From: Oscillospiraceae bacterium | GTDB lineage: Bacteria > Bacillota > Clostridia > Oscillospirales > Oscillospiraceae | NCBI GenBank assembly: GCA_009785525.1 | Contig: WQWC01000006.1 | Span: 1 to 64,000, forward strand | DNA: 64,000 bases | Direction: 5' to 3' | Part shown: piece by piece, positions 39,955-49,253 of the stretch | How positions within the stretch are numbered: position 1 is the stretch's first letter | Layout of the letters: each line of letters opens with the position of its first letter | Program-made: the position numbers and the translations under genes | The notes under the pieces: model-generated | Told to the model about the DNA's origin: nothing | The model's input: the letters and a program-made list of their open reading frames with translations, nothing else | Database searches by the model: none

Positions 39955-41745
39955 TTGTCTGGAATTGCCGGATGGGTGAACTATTCAAAAAAGCTGGAGA
40001 ACAGCCCGATAAAGGCAATGATAAAGCAAAACTCCCGCCCGGAGAGGGGCGGAGAGGAAGGTTTCTGGGTGTCTGAAAACGTTCTGCTGGGGGCGGCGGG
40101 GGCTGACCAACCGGCGATAATAAAACGCGGGGAGGAGATGTATGTCCTCGTCTTCTCCGGTGAGCTGTACAACACGGCCGATATCGCGCGAGAGCTGATG
40201 CTCGCGGGCAGCCGGGTGGATGCGGCGTCTCCGCTGAACACGATTCTGCACGCGTACTTGCACTGGGGCGCAGAGTTTCTGAACAAGCTCAACGGCGTGT
40301 TCTCCCTTGCGCTGCGTGATGCGGAGAAGAATCGGCTGATTCTGGCGCGGGATCGCCTGGGTGCCCGTCGGCTGTTCTACACGCAGGAGGATGACGGGAT
40401 AATCTTTGCTTCATCGCTGAAATCCCTGCTGGCGCACCCGGCGATTACGCCGAGGCTGTCGGGCGAAGGATTGGCGGAAATCTTCGCTGTCGGGCCGGGG
40501 CGCACACCGGGCCACGGTGTTTTGCAGGGAATCCACCAACTACTGCCGGGGGCGTACCTGATATTCGACCAATTCGGCGTGAAGCGGCATAAATACTGGC
40601 GACTCGCGACTTTCACCCATGAGGAGGGATTTGAGGAAACCGCAAGTTCCGTGCGTGAACTGGTGTTCGATGCAACGCGGCGACAAATGAGTCCCGATGC
40701 GGGATTCCTGCTGTCCGGCGGGCTGGATTCCAGCGCGTTGACGGCAATCGCGAAACAGGAGTTTGGGCGGCAGGTCACGACAATGTCGGTGGATTATCGC
40801 GGCAACGACAAGCACTTCAGACCGAATGCATTTCAGCCGAACACTGATGCGGCCTATGTCCGGCGGATGACCGGATTTTTGAAAAGCGACCACGAAACAT
40901 GCGTGATTGACACACCGGAGCTGGTGGAAGCATTGTACGACGCGGTGCGGGCGCGGGATTTCCCCGGAATGGCCGACATAGACTCGGCAATGCTGCTGTT
41001 CTCCCGCTGGATTGCCCGGCGCGTGCCGATAGGCATAACAGGCGAGTGCGCGGACGAGTTTTTCGGCGGATATCCCTGGTTCCACAGACCTGATGCAGGA
41101 AAAACGTTCCCGTGGGCACGGAATCCGGAGGAACGGATGAAGCTTTGTTCACCAGAGCTGATAAACATGATCCGCCCGGAGGAATATCTGCAAGCGCGGT
41201 ACGAAGAAGCGGTCAGTGAAGTCCCGTTCCTGCCTGGGGAGCCGGACGAGGACGCAAGGATGCGCAAAATATCATACCTGACAATGACAAGGTGGCTGCC
41301 GGTGCTGCTGGAACGCCAGGACGCAATGAGCGGAGCCGCCGGATTGACGCTCCGCGCGCCGTTTGCTGACCACCGCATTATAGAGTATATGTGGAACGTC
41401 CCGTGGCGAATGAAGTATCGCCACAACCGGGAGAAGGGGCTGTTGCGCCACGCGTTGACCGGCGTTCTGCCGGATGATGTGCTGTGGCGGAAGAAATCGC
41501 CGTTCCCCAAGACACACAACCCGAATTACATAGACGCGATCCGCGAGCTGACGATGATTACGATAGACGACCCGCGTTCCCCGCTTGCGCCGTTGATTGA
41601 TAAGGCGGAGGTTCACAGGTTTGCCAAAAACCTCACGCACGAGACGGATACCCCATGGTTCGGCCAGCTGATGAACGCGCCACAGCTGTTGGCGTATCTG
41701 GTGCAGGTGGATTTCTGGCTACGGGAATATGGTGTGGAGATGTGA
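39955..41745 (+). CDS. asnB: Asparagine synthetase B homologue with decayed glutaminase domain
   Basis: A 596-residue AsnB-type protein. The C-terminal synthetase domain is intact: PP-loop SGGLDSS (254-260) and ITGECADEFFGGY (361-373). The N-terminal class II amidotransferase domain lacks its hallmarks: position 2 is Ser instead of the nucleophilic Cys (TTG TCT start), the usual NGELYN is SGELYN at 68-73, the HRGPD motif is ERGGE, the loop between them is shortened, and the acidic SD(T/C)E motif reads ASPLN. It should therefore use free ammonia rather than glutamine, or have another role. The TTG start at 39955 has GGGGG upstream. Monocistronic, followed by a repeat element. Confidence 0.88.
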   Translation: MSGIAGWVNYSKKLENSPIKAMIKQNSRPERGGEEGFWVSENVLLGAAGADQPAIIKRGEEMYVLVFSGELYNTADIARELMLAGSRVDAASPLNTILHAYLHWGAEFLNKLNGVFSLALRDAEKNRLILARDRLGARRLFYTQEDDGIIFASSLKSLLAHPAITPRLSGEGLAEIFAVGPGRTPGHGVLQGIHQLLPGAYLIFDQFGVKRHKYWRLATFTHEEGFEETASSVRELVFDATRRQMSPDAGFLLSGGLDSSALTAIAKQEFGRQVTTMSVDYRGNDKHFRPNAFQPNTDAAYVRRMTGFLKSDHETCVIDTPELVEALYDAVRARDFPGMADIDSAMLLFSRWIARRVPIGITGECADEFFGGYPWFHRPDAGKTFPWARNPEERMKLCSPELINMIRPEEYLQARYEEAVSEVPFLPGEPDEDARMRKISYLTMTRWLPVLLERQDAMSGAAGLTLRAPFADHRIIEYMWNVPWRMKYRHNREKGLLRHALTGVLPDDVLWRKKSPFPKTHNPNYIDAIRELTMITIDDPRSPLAPLIDKAEVHRFAKNLTHETDTPWFGQLMNAPQLLAYLVQVDFWLREYGVEM

Positions 41746-41757
41746 CGTCCCCGTCCT

Positions 41758-41814
41758 GTAGGGGCGGATGGCAATCCGCCCGTGGTTCACGGGACGATTA
41801 CCATCGTCCCCTAC
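41758..41814. repeat. Composite GTAGGGG...CCCCTAC element (type example)
   Basis: 57 bp: GTAGGGGCGGATGGCAATCC hairpin, spacer GTGGTTCAC, GGGACGATTACCATCGTCCC hairpin, CTAC. Thirteen bases after the asnB stop. Confidence 0.9.
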
Positions 41815-41818
41815 ATGG

Positions 41819-42193
41819 CTATTGCGAATCAGCCTTGTTCGCCGGTTTCTTAAAAAACTCCATAACCCCCATAAGCAGCAAAAACCCGCCAAAGATTTTA
41901 CGCAGGAGGCCTGGCTCAACTCCGGAGGCGAGGATTGCCGTTACCGTAGCAGTCGGTACGCCCGCGATTATCGCCGGGAGGGCGGCGTGTTTGTCCACCA
42001 GCTGATTCCTGACATGCGAGATTATCCCGGTGGCGGAGGCGGGAATGAAATACAGCAGATTGATCCCCTGCGCGGCCTTAAGCTCCAGCCCGGCAACGGC
42101 TGTCATGTAGATTATCAGCAGACTGCCCCCGCCGACGCCCCAGGCAGTCAGCACGCCGGTCAGCGCACCGGCAATGATGGCAAGTACAGTCAT
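41819..42193 (-). CDS. TauE/SafE-family half transporter, second gene
   Basis: A 124-residue membrane protein with about four helices of the sulfite exporter TauE/SafE (TSUP) family: GALTGVLTAWGVGGGSLLIIYM, then GINLLYFIPASATGIISH and RKIFGGFLLLMGVMEFF. Usual family members have about 250 residues and eight helices. The adjacent upstream gene encodes the other half, and the two overlap by 4 nt (ATGA), so they probably form a heterodimer. Likely a small organic or sulfur-containing anion exporter; the substrate is unknown. Confidence 0.82.
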   Translation of the reverse strand: MTVLAIIAGALTGVLTAWGVGGGSLLIIYMTAVAGLELKAAQGINLLYFIPASATGIISHVRNQLVDKHAALPAIIAGVPTATVTAILASGVEPGLLRKIFGGFLLLMGVMEFFKKPANKADSQ

Positions 42194-42552
42194 CCCCAAA
42201 AACTCCGAATCCCGGCGTAAATCAGCAACAACGCAAAGCTCTTGCGCAAAATGTTCACCGGCATTTTTGTAAAGCTCCTGCCTCCGATGAATCCGCCAAT
42301 GAAGCCCCCCGTTAGATACGGCACGGAGGCGGAGAGCAATCCGGGGGGATTTTTCAGCACGAAAATCACAGCCGAAACAGCGCACAGCGGCAACATTACC
42401 GTCACGCTTGTGGCCAAGGCGCGTTTATCGTCCAGCTTTGCCCACCGCGTCAGCACCGGGAACAGCAGACTGCCGCCGCCAGCGCCGAAAAATCCGTTGG
42501 CGATGCCCGCCAGCGCCCCGCCGACGGCGCATTTTAGTTTGATAGACGCCAT
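42190..42552 (-). CDS. TauE/SafE-family half transporter, first gene
   Basis: A 120-residue membrane protein with four predicted helices and the same internal repeat pattern as its partner: GALAGIANGFFGAGGGSLLFPVL, KRALATSVTVMLPLCAVSAVIF and RKSFALLLIYAGIRSFWG. The start is taken as ATG 42552 with GGTGGAG close upstream; frames extending to 42639 enter repeat DNA. Coupled by ATGA overlap to the second half gene. Confidence 0.82.
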   Translation of the reverse strand: MASIKLKCAVGGALAGIANGFFGAGGGSLLFPVLTRWAKLDDKRALATSVTVMLPLCAVSAVIFVLKNPPGLLSASVPYLTGGFIGGFIGGRSFTKMPVNILRKSFALLLIYAGIRSFWG

Positions 42553-42577
42553 AACTCCACCATGTCCTTGATTTTTT

Positions 42578-42662
42578 GTAGGGGCGCGCATTGCGCGTCC
42601 GCCGTTCCCTTCGTCTCTCAACCCCGCAACGAATATCACGGACAGCCAAAGGCCGCCCCTAC
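42578..42662. repeat. Composite GTAGGGG...CCCCTAC element
   Basis: GTAGGGGCGCGCATTGCGCG hairpin on the left, GGACAGCCAAAGGCCGCCCC then TAC on the right. Confidence 0.82.
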
Positions 42663-42720
42663 AAGATGTTATCTATAGCTTGAACATATTGCGGCGTGGT
42701 TATGCATTTACCTTCGCACT

Positions 42721-42796
42721 GTAGGGGGCGATGGCAATCGTCCCGGTTATCCCCAATCAAACCCGCAACCGCGGGCAGATTGCCATCCGCCCCTAC
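42721..42796. repeat. Composite GTAGGGG...CCCCTAC element
   Basis: GTAGGGGGCGATGGCAATCG left hairpin and GCAGATTGCCATCCGCCCC right hairpin, then TAC. Lies 43 nt before the valS promoter. Confidence 0.82.
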
Positions 42797-42838
42797 AGTA
42801 ATTCGCACGATATGCCCACCTACTCAGCGCAGCCCTGC

Positions 42839-42868
42839 TTGACATCTGCCACCCACTCATGCTATAAT
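42839..42868 (+). promoter_or_regulatory. Promoter of T-box-valS
   Basis: Perfect TTGACA (42839-42844), 18-nt spacer, perfect TATAAT (42863-42868). Confidence 0.93.
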
Positions 42869-42879
42869 ACTCCTAAATT

Positions 42880-43178
42880 GAATACAATAAAGGCATTGAC
42901 GAGGAAGAGTACATTCTTTCCGAAGCAAAGAGAGGGAGCGGTTGGTGTAAGCTCCTGCAAGGGAAGTGTAGAAGGTCGCCTCTGAGCTGTGAACTGAACG
43001 GATTGTGTAATCCCAGTAGGCTTCAACGGAATTTCCACCGTCATAAGGAAAACGGTATGGGGCGGCGTAAGCCTTCCCGCATCGGCTGAGTGCGGAGAAT
43101 TTTTCTTCCGAATTTGGGTGGTACCGCGGACAAATGTTCGTCCCAGGCAAGTATTTTTTACTGCTTGGGGCTTTTTTG
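42880..43178 (+). promoter_or_regulatory. T-box riboswitch for tRNA-Val
   Basis: Stem I carries the AG bulge AGAGAG and distal loop GGTTGGTGTAAG. The probable specifier codon is GTC (42974-42976), set in GGTCGCCTCTGAGC, so it would read tRNA-Val. The T-box sequence TGGGTGGTACCGCG is at 43115-43128. A terminator follows (43142-43178). Uncharged tRNA-Val should stabilise the antiterminator and turn on valS. Confidence 0.95.
43142..43178 (+). terminator. T-box terminator
   Basis: CCCAGGCAAGTA and TACTGCTTGGGG followed by CTTTTTTG. Confidence 0.92.
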
Positions 43179-43219
43179 TTGTATTCGGTTAAACTTAGAA
43201 TCTGGAGGGATTTTGCATC

Positions 43220-45820
43220 ATGGAAAAAATATACGACCCGAAACAAGTCGAGGACAGAATCTACAAAATGTGGACAGACGGCGGGTATTTCAAAGGCGTG
43301 ATCGACCCCGCGAAGAAGCCGTTTACCATCGTGATTCCGCCGCCCAATGTCACCGGACAGCTGCATTTGGGTCACGCGTTTAACAACACGTTGCAAGATA
43401 TTCTGATCCGCGTCAAGCGTATGCAGGGCTATGCCGCACTGTGGATCCCCGGAACAGACCATGCCGGGATTGCCACACAGATAAAGGTTGAGGAAGCGCT
43501 GCGTAAAGAGGGCCTAACGCGTTATGACCTGGGGCGCGAAAAATTCTTGGAGCGCGTGTGGGATTGGAAGATTAAATACGGCAACAGAATTGTGGAGCAG
43601 CTGAAAAAGCTCGGCAGCTCCTGCGATTGGAGCCGGGAGCGGTTCACGATGGACGAAGGCTGCTCCAAAGCCGTGCGCGAGGTATTCGTGTCGCTTTATG
43701 AGAAAGGTCTCATTTACAAAGGCAGCCGTATCATAAACTGGTGTCCGACTTGCGCAACGGCATTGTCAGACACCGAAGTGGAGCATGAAGAAACTTCCGG
43801 CGAAATTTGGCATATTAGATACCCTGTGAAGGATTCTGATGAGTTTCTTACCGTCGCCACCACCCGCCCAGAGACTATGCTGGGCGACTCCGGTGTCGCG
43901 GTTCATCCGGAAGATGAGCGTTACGCGCACCTTATCGGCAAGACGGCAATCCTGCCGCTGATGGGTCGCGAAATTCCTATTATTTCCGACGAATATGTTG
44001 ACCGCGAGTTCGGCACCGGCTGTGTGAAAATGACGCCGTGCCACGACCCGAACGACTTCGAGGTTGGGCTTCGGCATGATCTGGAACAGATTTTAGTGCT
44101 GGATGAAAAGGCAAAAGTCATAAACGGCGGCAAATATAACGGGATGGATAGATATGACGCGCGGGCGGAAATTTTGCACGACCTTGAAACCCTCGGTCTG
44201 ATCGTCAAAACAGAGACACATACACGCAACGTTGGCGCTTGTTACCGCTGCAAAACGACTGTTGAGCCTATCACAAGCGCGCAGTGGTTTGTAAAAATGC
44301 AGCCGCTGGCGAAAGATGCCATTGAGGTCGTTGCAGATGGGGAAATCAAGTTTGTGCCGGAGCGGTTCAGCAAAATCTATACCCACTGGATGGAAAATGT
44401 CCGCGATTGGTGCATTTCCCGCCAGCTTTGGTGGGGGCACAGAATCCCGGCATGGTACTGTGCCGAGTGCGAACATGTCACTGTCAGCCGTGAAGACCCT
44501 GACAAATGCGAACAATGCGGGGCAGCCGTCATCACCAGAGATGAAGATGTGCTGGACACCTGGTTTTCATCGGCGCTGTGGCCATTTTCAACGCTCGGCT
44601 GGCCGGAGGATACGGCTGATCTGGAGTATTTCTACCCGACTGACGTTCTCGTCACCGGGTATGATATCATCTTCTTCTGGGTTGCACGGATGATTTTCTC
44701 AGGGCTGGAGCATACGGGGAAAGCACCGTTCCACACGGTGTTTATCAACGGCATCGTTCGCGATTCACAGGGGCATAAAATGGAAAAGTCTCGCGGCAAC
44801 GGCGTTGATCCTATAGAGGTGATAGAATCTTACGGTGCGGACGCTTTGCGGTTCAACCTAGTCACCGGCAACACACCCGGCAACGATATCCGATATATTC
44901 CGGAACGCTGCGAGGCCATGCGCAATTTCGCCAACAAGCTGTGGAACGCCGCGCGGTTCGTGATGATGAACCTGACCATCGAAGAAAACGCGCTGCCGGA
45001 TACGCTTGAACTGCCGGACAAGTGGATTTTGTCAAAACTCAACTCGCTGATAGGCGAAGTGTGCGAGAATATTGAGAAATACGAACTCGGCATCGCCGCC
45101 GGGAAGATATACGACTTCATCTGGGACAGCTTCTGCGATTGGTATATCGAGCTTGCCAAGCCGCGTTTGCAAGGCGAGGACTCCGCCGGTGCGCAGAGCG
45201 TTCTGTTGTACGTGCTGACCGAGGTGCTGACGCTACTGCATCCGTTCATGCCATTTATAACTGAAGAGATTTGGCAGGCGTTGCCCCACAAGGGTGAGTC
45301 TCTGATGATAGCCGCCTATCCCGAAGTTTCGGATGCGCTGAACTTCCCAAAGGATGAGGCGGATTTTGAGAGCGTGATGGCCTCCATCCGCGCTGTCCGT
45401 GCCAGACGCGCCGAGATGAACGTCCCCCCGTCAAAACGTGCAAATCTTATCATCGCAACCGACAAGCGGGACGTGTTCAAGGCCGGGACGATGTATCTCA
45501 GCCGATTGGCGTACGCAAGTGAGGTAACGATAACAGACACGCCGCCAGAGGATGTCAGCGGCCTGGTAACAGTCGTGACAAACGACGCCAGAGTCTTCAT
45601 GCCGCTGGCAGAGCTTGTTGACCTCGCCAAAGAACGCGAGCGTGTTGAAAAAGAGATCGGCAAAACAACTGCGGAGATGGCGCGTATTCAGCAAAAGCTT
45701 ACGAACGAAAAGTTTGTCTCAAAGGCTCCGGAAGCCGTTGTAAACGTGGAACGTGAGAAGTTGTCAAAGCTTGAATCTCTGCTGGAGAATCTAACGGAGA
45801 GTTTGGGTAGTTTGGGGTAG
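43220..45820 (+). CDS. valS: Valyl-tRNA synthetase
   Basis: Class Ia synthetase of 866 residues that charges and proofreads tRNA-Val. HIGH signature is [12 protein letters not shown] (about 41-52), the CP1 editing domain includes [17 protein letters not shown], and the KMSKS loop reads [10 protein letters not shown] near 520. The C-terminal coiled coil (about 800-866) is rich in Lys and Glu. Two CxxC pairs (CPTCAT; CAECEH and CEQCGA) suggest zinc sites. GGAGG precedes the ATG. Controlled by the T-box leader. The TAG stop is inside a repeat-element end. Confidence 0.98.
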   Translation: MEKIYDPKQVEDRIYKMWTDGGYFKGVIDPAKKPFTIVIPPPNVTGQLHLGHAFNNTLQDILIRVKRMQGYAALWIPGTDHAGIATQIKVEEALRKEGLTRYDLGREKFLERVWDWKIKYGNRIVEQLKKLGSSCDWSRERFTMDEGCSKAVREVFVSLYEKGLIYKGSRIINWCPTCATALSDTEVEHEETSGEIWHIRYPVKDSDEFLTVATTRPETMLGDSGVAVHPEDERYAHLIGKTAILPLMGREIPIISDEYVDREFGTGCVKMTPCHDPNDFEVGLRHDLEQILVLDEKAKVINGGKYNGMDRYDARAEILHDLETLGLIVKTETHTRNVGACYRCKTTVEPITSAQWFVKMQPLAKDAIEVVADGEIKFVPERFSKIYTHWMENVRDWCISRQLWWGHRIPAWYCAECEHVTVSREDPDKCEQCGAAVITRDEDVLDTWFSSALWPFSTLGWPEDTADLEYFYPTDVLVTGYDIIFFWVARMIFSGLEHTGKAPFHTVFINGIVRDSQGHKMEKSRGNGVDPIEVIESYGADALRFNLVTGNTPGNDIRYIPERCEAMRNFANKLWNAARFVMMNLTIEENALPDTLELPDKWILSKLNSLIGEVCENIEKYELGIAAGKIYDFIWDSFCDWYIELAKPRLQGEDSAGAQSVLLYVLTEVLTLLHPFMPFITEEIWQALPHKGESLMIAAYPEVSDALNFPKDEADFESVMASIRAVRARRAEMNVPPSKRANLIIATDKRDVFKAGTMYLSRLAYASEVTITDTPPEDVSGLVTVVTNDARVFMPLAELVDLAKERERVEKEIGKTTAEMARIQQKLTNEKFVSKAPEAVVNVEREKLSKLESLLENLTESLGSLG

Positions 45821-45840
45821 GGGTGCCCCCTGTCCCCTAC
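45817..45840. repeat. Minimal GTAGGGG...CCCCTAC element at the valS stop
   Basis: 24 bp with both ends present, GTAGGGG (45817-45823) and CCCCTAC (45834-45840). The TAG at 45818-45820 is the valS stop. Confidence 0.8.
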
Positions 45841-45856
45841 AACGACGGCATCCCGT

Positions 45857-45907
45857 AAGGACGGTCGCCCCCGACCGTCCGCGGACGACCGAGGCGGTCG
45901 TCCCTAC
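45857..45907. repeat. Tandem GGACGGTCG hairpins
   Basis: GGACGGTCGCCCCCGACCGTCC followed by GGACGACCG-AGG-CGGTCGTCC and CTAC. They are variant cores of the GTAGGGG family. Confidence 0.7.
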
Positions 45908-45938
45908 AGGGGCTGCGGATATCCTCACACAAAAACCA

Positions 45939-45963
45939 AGGGGCGCACATCGTGCGCCCCTAC
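45939..45963. repeat. Half element supplying the rnhA stop
   Basis: AGGGGCGCACATCGTGCGCCCC then TAC. The CTA at 45960-45962 is the rnhA TAG stop. Confidence 0.78.
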
Positions 45964-46388
45964 TTCTTTGTCTCCGCCCGTGCCAATTCGTCACAGCGGT
46001 TATTATACTCGTTCTCTGCGTGACCCTTCACCCAGATGAATGTCACGCTATGCCGCTCTAAAAGCGGGATCAGCCGCTGCCAGAGGTCGGGGTTCTTCAC
46101 CGGGCCGGATTTGCGGCGGAACCCGGTCATTCGCCAGGAATTCAACCAGCCTTTGTTGATGGCATTAGTCACATACTGCGAATCGGAATAAAGCGCCACC
46201 TCGCAACGCTCCCGCAGGGCTTCGAGTGCTTCGATTACCGAGAGCAGTTCCATTCGGTTGTTGGTAGTCTCAGCCTCCCCGCCGGAGAGTTCTTTATGAA
46301 CATCGCCGTAAATAAGGATCGCCCCCCAGCCCCCCGGCCCGGGATTCCCGCTGCAAGCACCATCGGTATAAATTCGGATTTTTTTCAA
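45960..46388 (-). CDS. rnhA: Ribonuclease HI
   Basis: Cleaves RNA in RNA-DNA hybrids. From the TTG at 46388 it has 142 residues: GGAGG lies 9 nt upstream of that TTG, so it is preferred over an earlier in-frame ATG at 46409. Catalytic residues by motif are Asp9 ([15 protein letters not shown]), Glu47 (NNRMELL), Asp69 (LYSDSQYV), His123 ([10 protein letters not shown]) and Asp133 (RCDELA). The substrate-binding basic handle [11 protein letters not shown] is present. The TAG stop is inside a repeat-element end. It is convergent with valS. Confidence 0.94.
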   Translation of the reverse strand: MKKIRIYTDGACSGNPGPGGWGAILIYGDVHKELSGGEAETTNNRMELLSVIEALEALRERCEVALYSDSQYVTNAINKGWLNSWRMTGFRRKSGPVKNPDLWQRLIPLLERHSVTFIWVKGHAENEYNNRCDELARAETKK

Positions 46389-46441
46389 GGGCTCAAACCT
46401 CCAGGGCAAATCTCGTGAATGATGTGGGGGGGCATCCCCCT

Positions 46442-46505
46442 ATAGGGGCGGCGGTACACCACGGACGCGCAATGCGCGCCCCTACAATCTGCCATCATCC
46501 CCTAC
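46442..46505. repeat. GTAGGGG-type element at the gyrA stop
   Basis: ATAGGGG (46442-46448) and CCCCTAC (46479-46485) with core GACGCGCAATGCGCGCC, plus a second CCCCTAC (46499-46505) whose CTA (46502-46504) is the gyrA stop. Confidence 0.75.
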
Positions 46506-48997
46506 GCTTCTGGCTCGTCTTCATCGCCCGAGTCCTCTTCCTTGTCCGTCCTCGCAATCGAGATCACTTTCGACTCCGGGTGGATTCTCATCAGCCGCAC
46601 GCCCTGGGTGGCGCGGCTATAGGTGCTTATATCGGCCGCCGCCATGCGGATTATTGTGCCGTCGTCGGATACAATCAGTACATCGTCATTGTCGTCCACC
46701 ACTTTGATGGCGGCGACTTTGCCCGTTTTTTCCGTTATGCTGTAATTCTTCTTGCCCATGCCGCCGCGGCTCTGCAATTCATCGCCGCGCAGGTATTCCG
46801 AAAGCTCCGTGCGCTTGCCGTAGCCGTGTTCGGTGACTGTTAACAGCGACCCCGGAACTCTCGCGCGGGCCGCACCGATGCAGTAGTCACCCGCTTTCAG
46901 CCGAATCCCGCGCACACCGGCGGCAACTCTGCCTATCGGGCGCAGGTCGGTTTCACTGAAGCAAATCGCCATGCCGTTGTACGTGGCTATCAGGATTTTC
47001 TGTTTACCGTCAGTGTCACGGACTGAGATCAGCTCATCGTCATCGGCCAGGTTGATTGCCCGGATGCCCACGTTGCGGACGTTGCGCAGTTCGCCTATCC
47101 GCATACGTTTGACGGTGCCGTTCCGCGTTATCATCACCAGATACGCCTCTTCATCAATCGGCGGCATACGGATCATCGCGGTGACCTTTTCACCCTGATC
47201 TATCTGCAAAATGTTGACAATGTTCGTCCCCTTCGCCTGGCGGGACGCTTCGGGGATTTGATACCCCTTTTTGCGGAACACGCGCCCGTGGTTGGTGAAG
47301 AACAGGATATAGTCATGGGTGGAGGCGGTGAAGATTGTCTCTACATAATCTTCTTCCCGCGTCGTCATTGCCGTTATACCGCGCCCGCCGCGCCGTTGGG
47401 CCTTGTACGTATTCGCGGTCGCGCGCTTGATGTACCCGGCGTTCGTCAGCGTATAGACGCACTCCTCCTCATCGATTAAGTCCTCAATATCAATCTCATC
47501 CTCAACCTCGGCGATTTCGGTACGGCGGTCATCACCGTACTTGTCGCGGATTTCGGTGAGTTCTTCTTTCAGCACCTCGTCCATCTTGGCGGAGTCGGCC
47601 AAAAGCCCGGTATAATACGCGATTTTCTCCATCAGTTCCGCGTATTCTTTTTCGATCTTCTCACGCTCCAGCCCTTGCAGTTGAATCAGCCGCATGTTGC
47701 ATATCGCCGTGGCCTGTTCGTCACTGAGGTCGAAGCGTTCAATCAGCCGCTCTTTCGCGTCGTCATAGCTGGAACGGATGATGGCGATTATCTCGTCAAT
47801 GTTGTCTATTGCAATCAGGTAGCCTTCAAGTATATGCGCCCGCTCCTGCGCTTTCTTGAGTTCATACTCCGTCCGGCGGTACAGAACCTGCCGCTGGTGC
47901 GCAACGTATTCTTCCAGCATCTGCTTTAGCGACAATATCCTCGGCTGGGACTGGTCATCCACCAATGCCAGCTGCAATATCGCAAACGTAGTCTCCAGCT
48001 GGGTCTGCGCGTACAATCGGTTCAGCGTCACCTGCGGATTCGCCTCGCGCCTGAGTTCAATGACTATCCGCATTCCATCACGGTCGGACTCATCCCGCAG
48101 CGCCGATATGCCTTCGATACGCTTGTTTTTCACATTCTCGGCAATCGCTTCAAGAAGGCGCGCCTTGTTCACCTGATACGGCAATTCCGTGACGATAATC
48201 CGCGTGCGGTTCTGGCCAAACTCTTCCACCTCGCACCTCGCGCGGACTTTCACGCGGCCGCGCCCCGTGGCGTACGCGGCGCGAATCCCGACACGGCCGA
48301 GTATGATCCCGCGGGTCGGGAAGTCAGGCCCTGATATATGTTCCATCAGGTCGTCCAGCTCCGCCTCCGGGTTCTCAATCACACACAGGCAGGCGTTTAT
48401 CACCTCCCGCAGATTGTGCGGCGGGATATTCGTCGTCATGCCGACAGCGATTCCGGTCGAGCCGTTGACAAGCAAGTTCGGGAATCGGCTGGGCAGCACA
48501 TGCGGCTGCTTGCGCGTCTCGTCATAGTTCGGCTTCCAATCGACCGTCTCTTTGTCGATGTCTCTCAGCATTTCGGAGGCGATTCGCGACAGGCGCGCTT
48601 CCGTATAACGCATTGCCGCCGGGGGATCCCCATCAACTGAGCCGAAGTTGCCGTGACCGGAGATCAGTTGATATCTCATCGAGAAATCCTGCGCCATGCG
48701 GACAAGCGCGTCATAAATCGACGCGTCCCCGTGCGGGTGATACCGCCCCATGATATTACCGACAGCCGTGGCCGCTTTGCGGAACGGCTTGTCAGATGTC
48801 AGCCCGGATTCATGCATGGTATACAGAATCCGGCGGTGAATCGGCTTCAACCCGTCGCGCACATCCGGCAGCGCACGGTCGATTATTACCGACATCGCAT
48901 AAGTAAGAAATGACCGCTCCATCTCCTCTTCTAGGGGAGCCGCGATAATCTTCTGATCCGGATAACTGATATCCGGTGATTTTTCAGTTTTTGCCAT
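46502..48997 (-). CDS. gyrA: DNA gyrase subunit A
   Basis: DNA cleavage and wrapping subunit, 831 residues. Active-site Tyr131 lies in AAMRYTEARL. The GyrA box QRRGGRG near residue 535 marks it as gyrase rather than topoisomerase IV. The quinolone-determining segment reads HPHGDASIYD (87-96), with Ala92 where E. coli has Ser83. Six beta-pinwheel blades follow and the tail is acidic (EEDSGDEDEPEA). Its TAG stop is in a CCCCTAC repeat end. A toxin-antitoxin pair separates it from gyrB. Confidence 0.98.
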   Translation of the reverse strand: MAKTEKSPDISYPDQKIIAAPLEEEMERSFLTYAMSVIIDRALPDVRDGLKPIHRRILYTMHESGLTSDKPFRKAATAVGNIMGRYHPHGDASIYDALVRMAQDFSMRYQLISGHGNFGSVDGDPPAAMRYTEARLSRIASEMLRDIDKETVDWKPNYDETRKQPHVLPSRFPNLLVNGSTGIAVGMTTNIPPHNLREVINACLCVIENPEAELDDLMEHISGPDFPTRGIILGRVGIRAAYATGRGRVKVRARCEVEEFGQNRTRIIVTELPYQVNKARLLEAIAENVKNKRIEGISALRDESDRDGMRIVIELRREANPQVTLNRLYAQTQLETTFAILQLALVDDQSQPRILSLKQMLEEYVAHQRQVLYRRTEYELKKAQERAHILEGYLIAIDNIDEIIAIIRSSYDDAKERLIERFDLSDEQATAICNMRLIQLQGLEREKIEKEYAELMEKIAYYTGLLADSAKMDEVLKEELTEIRDKYGDDRRTEIAEVEDEIDIEDLIDEEECVYTLTNAGYIKRATANTYKAQRRGGRGITAMTTREEDYVETIFTASTHDYILFFTNHGRVFRKKGYQIPEASRQAKGTNIVNILQIDQGEKVTAMIRMPPIDEEAYLVMITRNGTVKRMRIGELRNVRNVGIRAINLADDDELISVRDTDGKQKILIATYNGMAICFSETDLRPIGRVAAGVRGIRLKAGDYCIGAARARVPGSLLTVTEHGYGKRTELSEYLRGDELQSRGGMGKKNYSITEKTGKVAAIKVVDDNDDVLIVSDDGTIIRMAAADISTYSRATQGVRLMRIHPESKVISIARTDKEEDSGDEDEPEA

Positions 48998-49010
48998 TAG
49001 TTGCCTCCGT

Positions 49011-49253
49011 TTAACCTTTATATACGTCTCCGCGCGCGTCTATCTTGGTTATGATTATTTCATCATCGGTTAGTTCATAAATAACTCTGAATTTTCCTAC
49101 GCGCAGACGGTATAGGTGCAGATTCCCTTCTCCCTTCATTTTCTTTACATCTCCGTCAGGCAATAAGGAAATCGCTTTTGCTATAGAAACTCGTGTTTGT
49201 TTGTCGTAGCTTCTTAATTTTTTCTCAGCAGTTTTACGAAATTTAAGTTTCAT
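49011..49253 (-). CDS. RelE/ParE-superfamily toxin
   Basis: An 80-residue protein of the RelE/ParE fold: FRKTAEKKLRSYDKQ, then KKMKGEGNLHLYRLRVGKFRVIYEL and IITKIDARGDVYK. This matches mRNA interferase or gyrase-poison toxins in which the RxGxxRV(I/V)Y segment forms the core strands. The ATG overlaps the stop of the antitoxin gene by 4 nt (ATGA), typical of antitoxin-first operons. It lies 13 nt before gyrA in the same direction. Because ParE toxins poison gyrase, its position between gyrB and gyrA is notable. AT-richer than its neighbours. Confidence 0.85.
   Translation of the reverse strand: MKLKFRKTAEKKLRSYDKQTRVSIAKAISLLPDGDVKKMKGEGNLHLYRLRVGKFRVIYELTDDEIIITKIDARGDVYKG

Noticed and set aside
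39955..39980. Frameshift explanation for the missing Cys2 of asparagine synthetase
   Set aside because: The frame is continuous, other amidotransferase motifs are also lost, and no alternative start in any frame gives Met-Cys-Gly.
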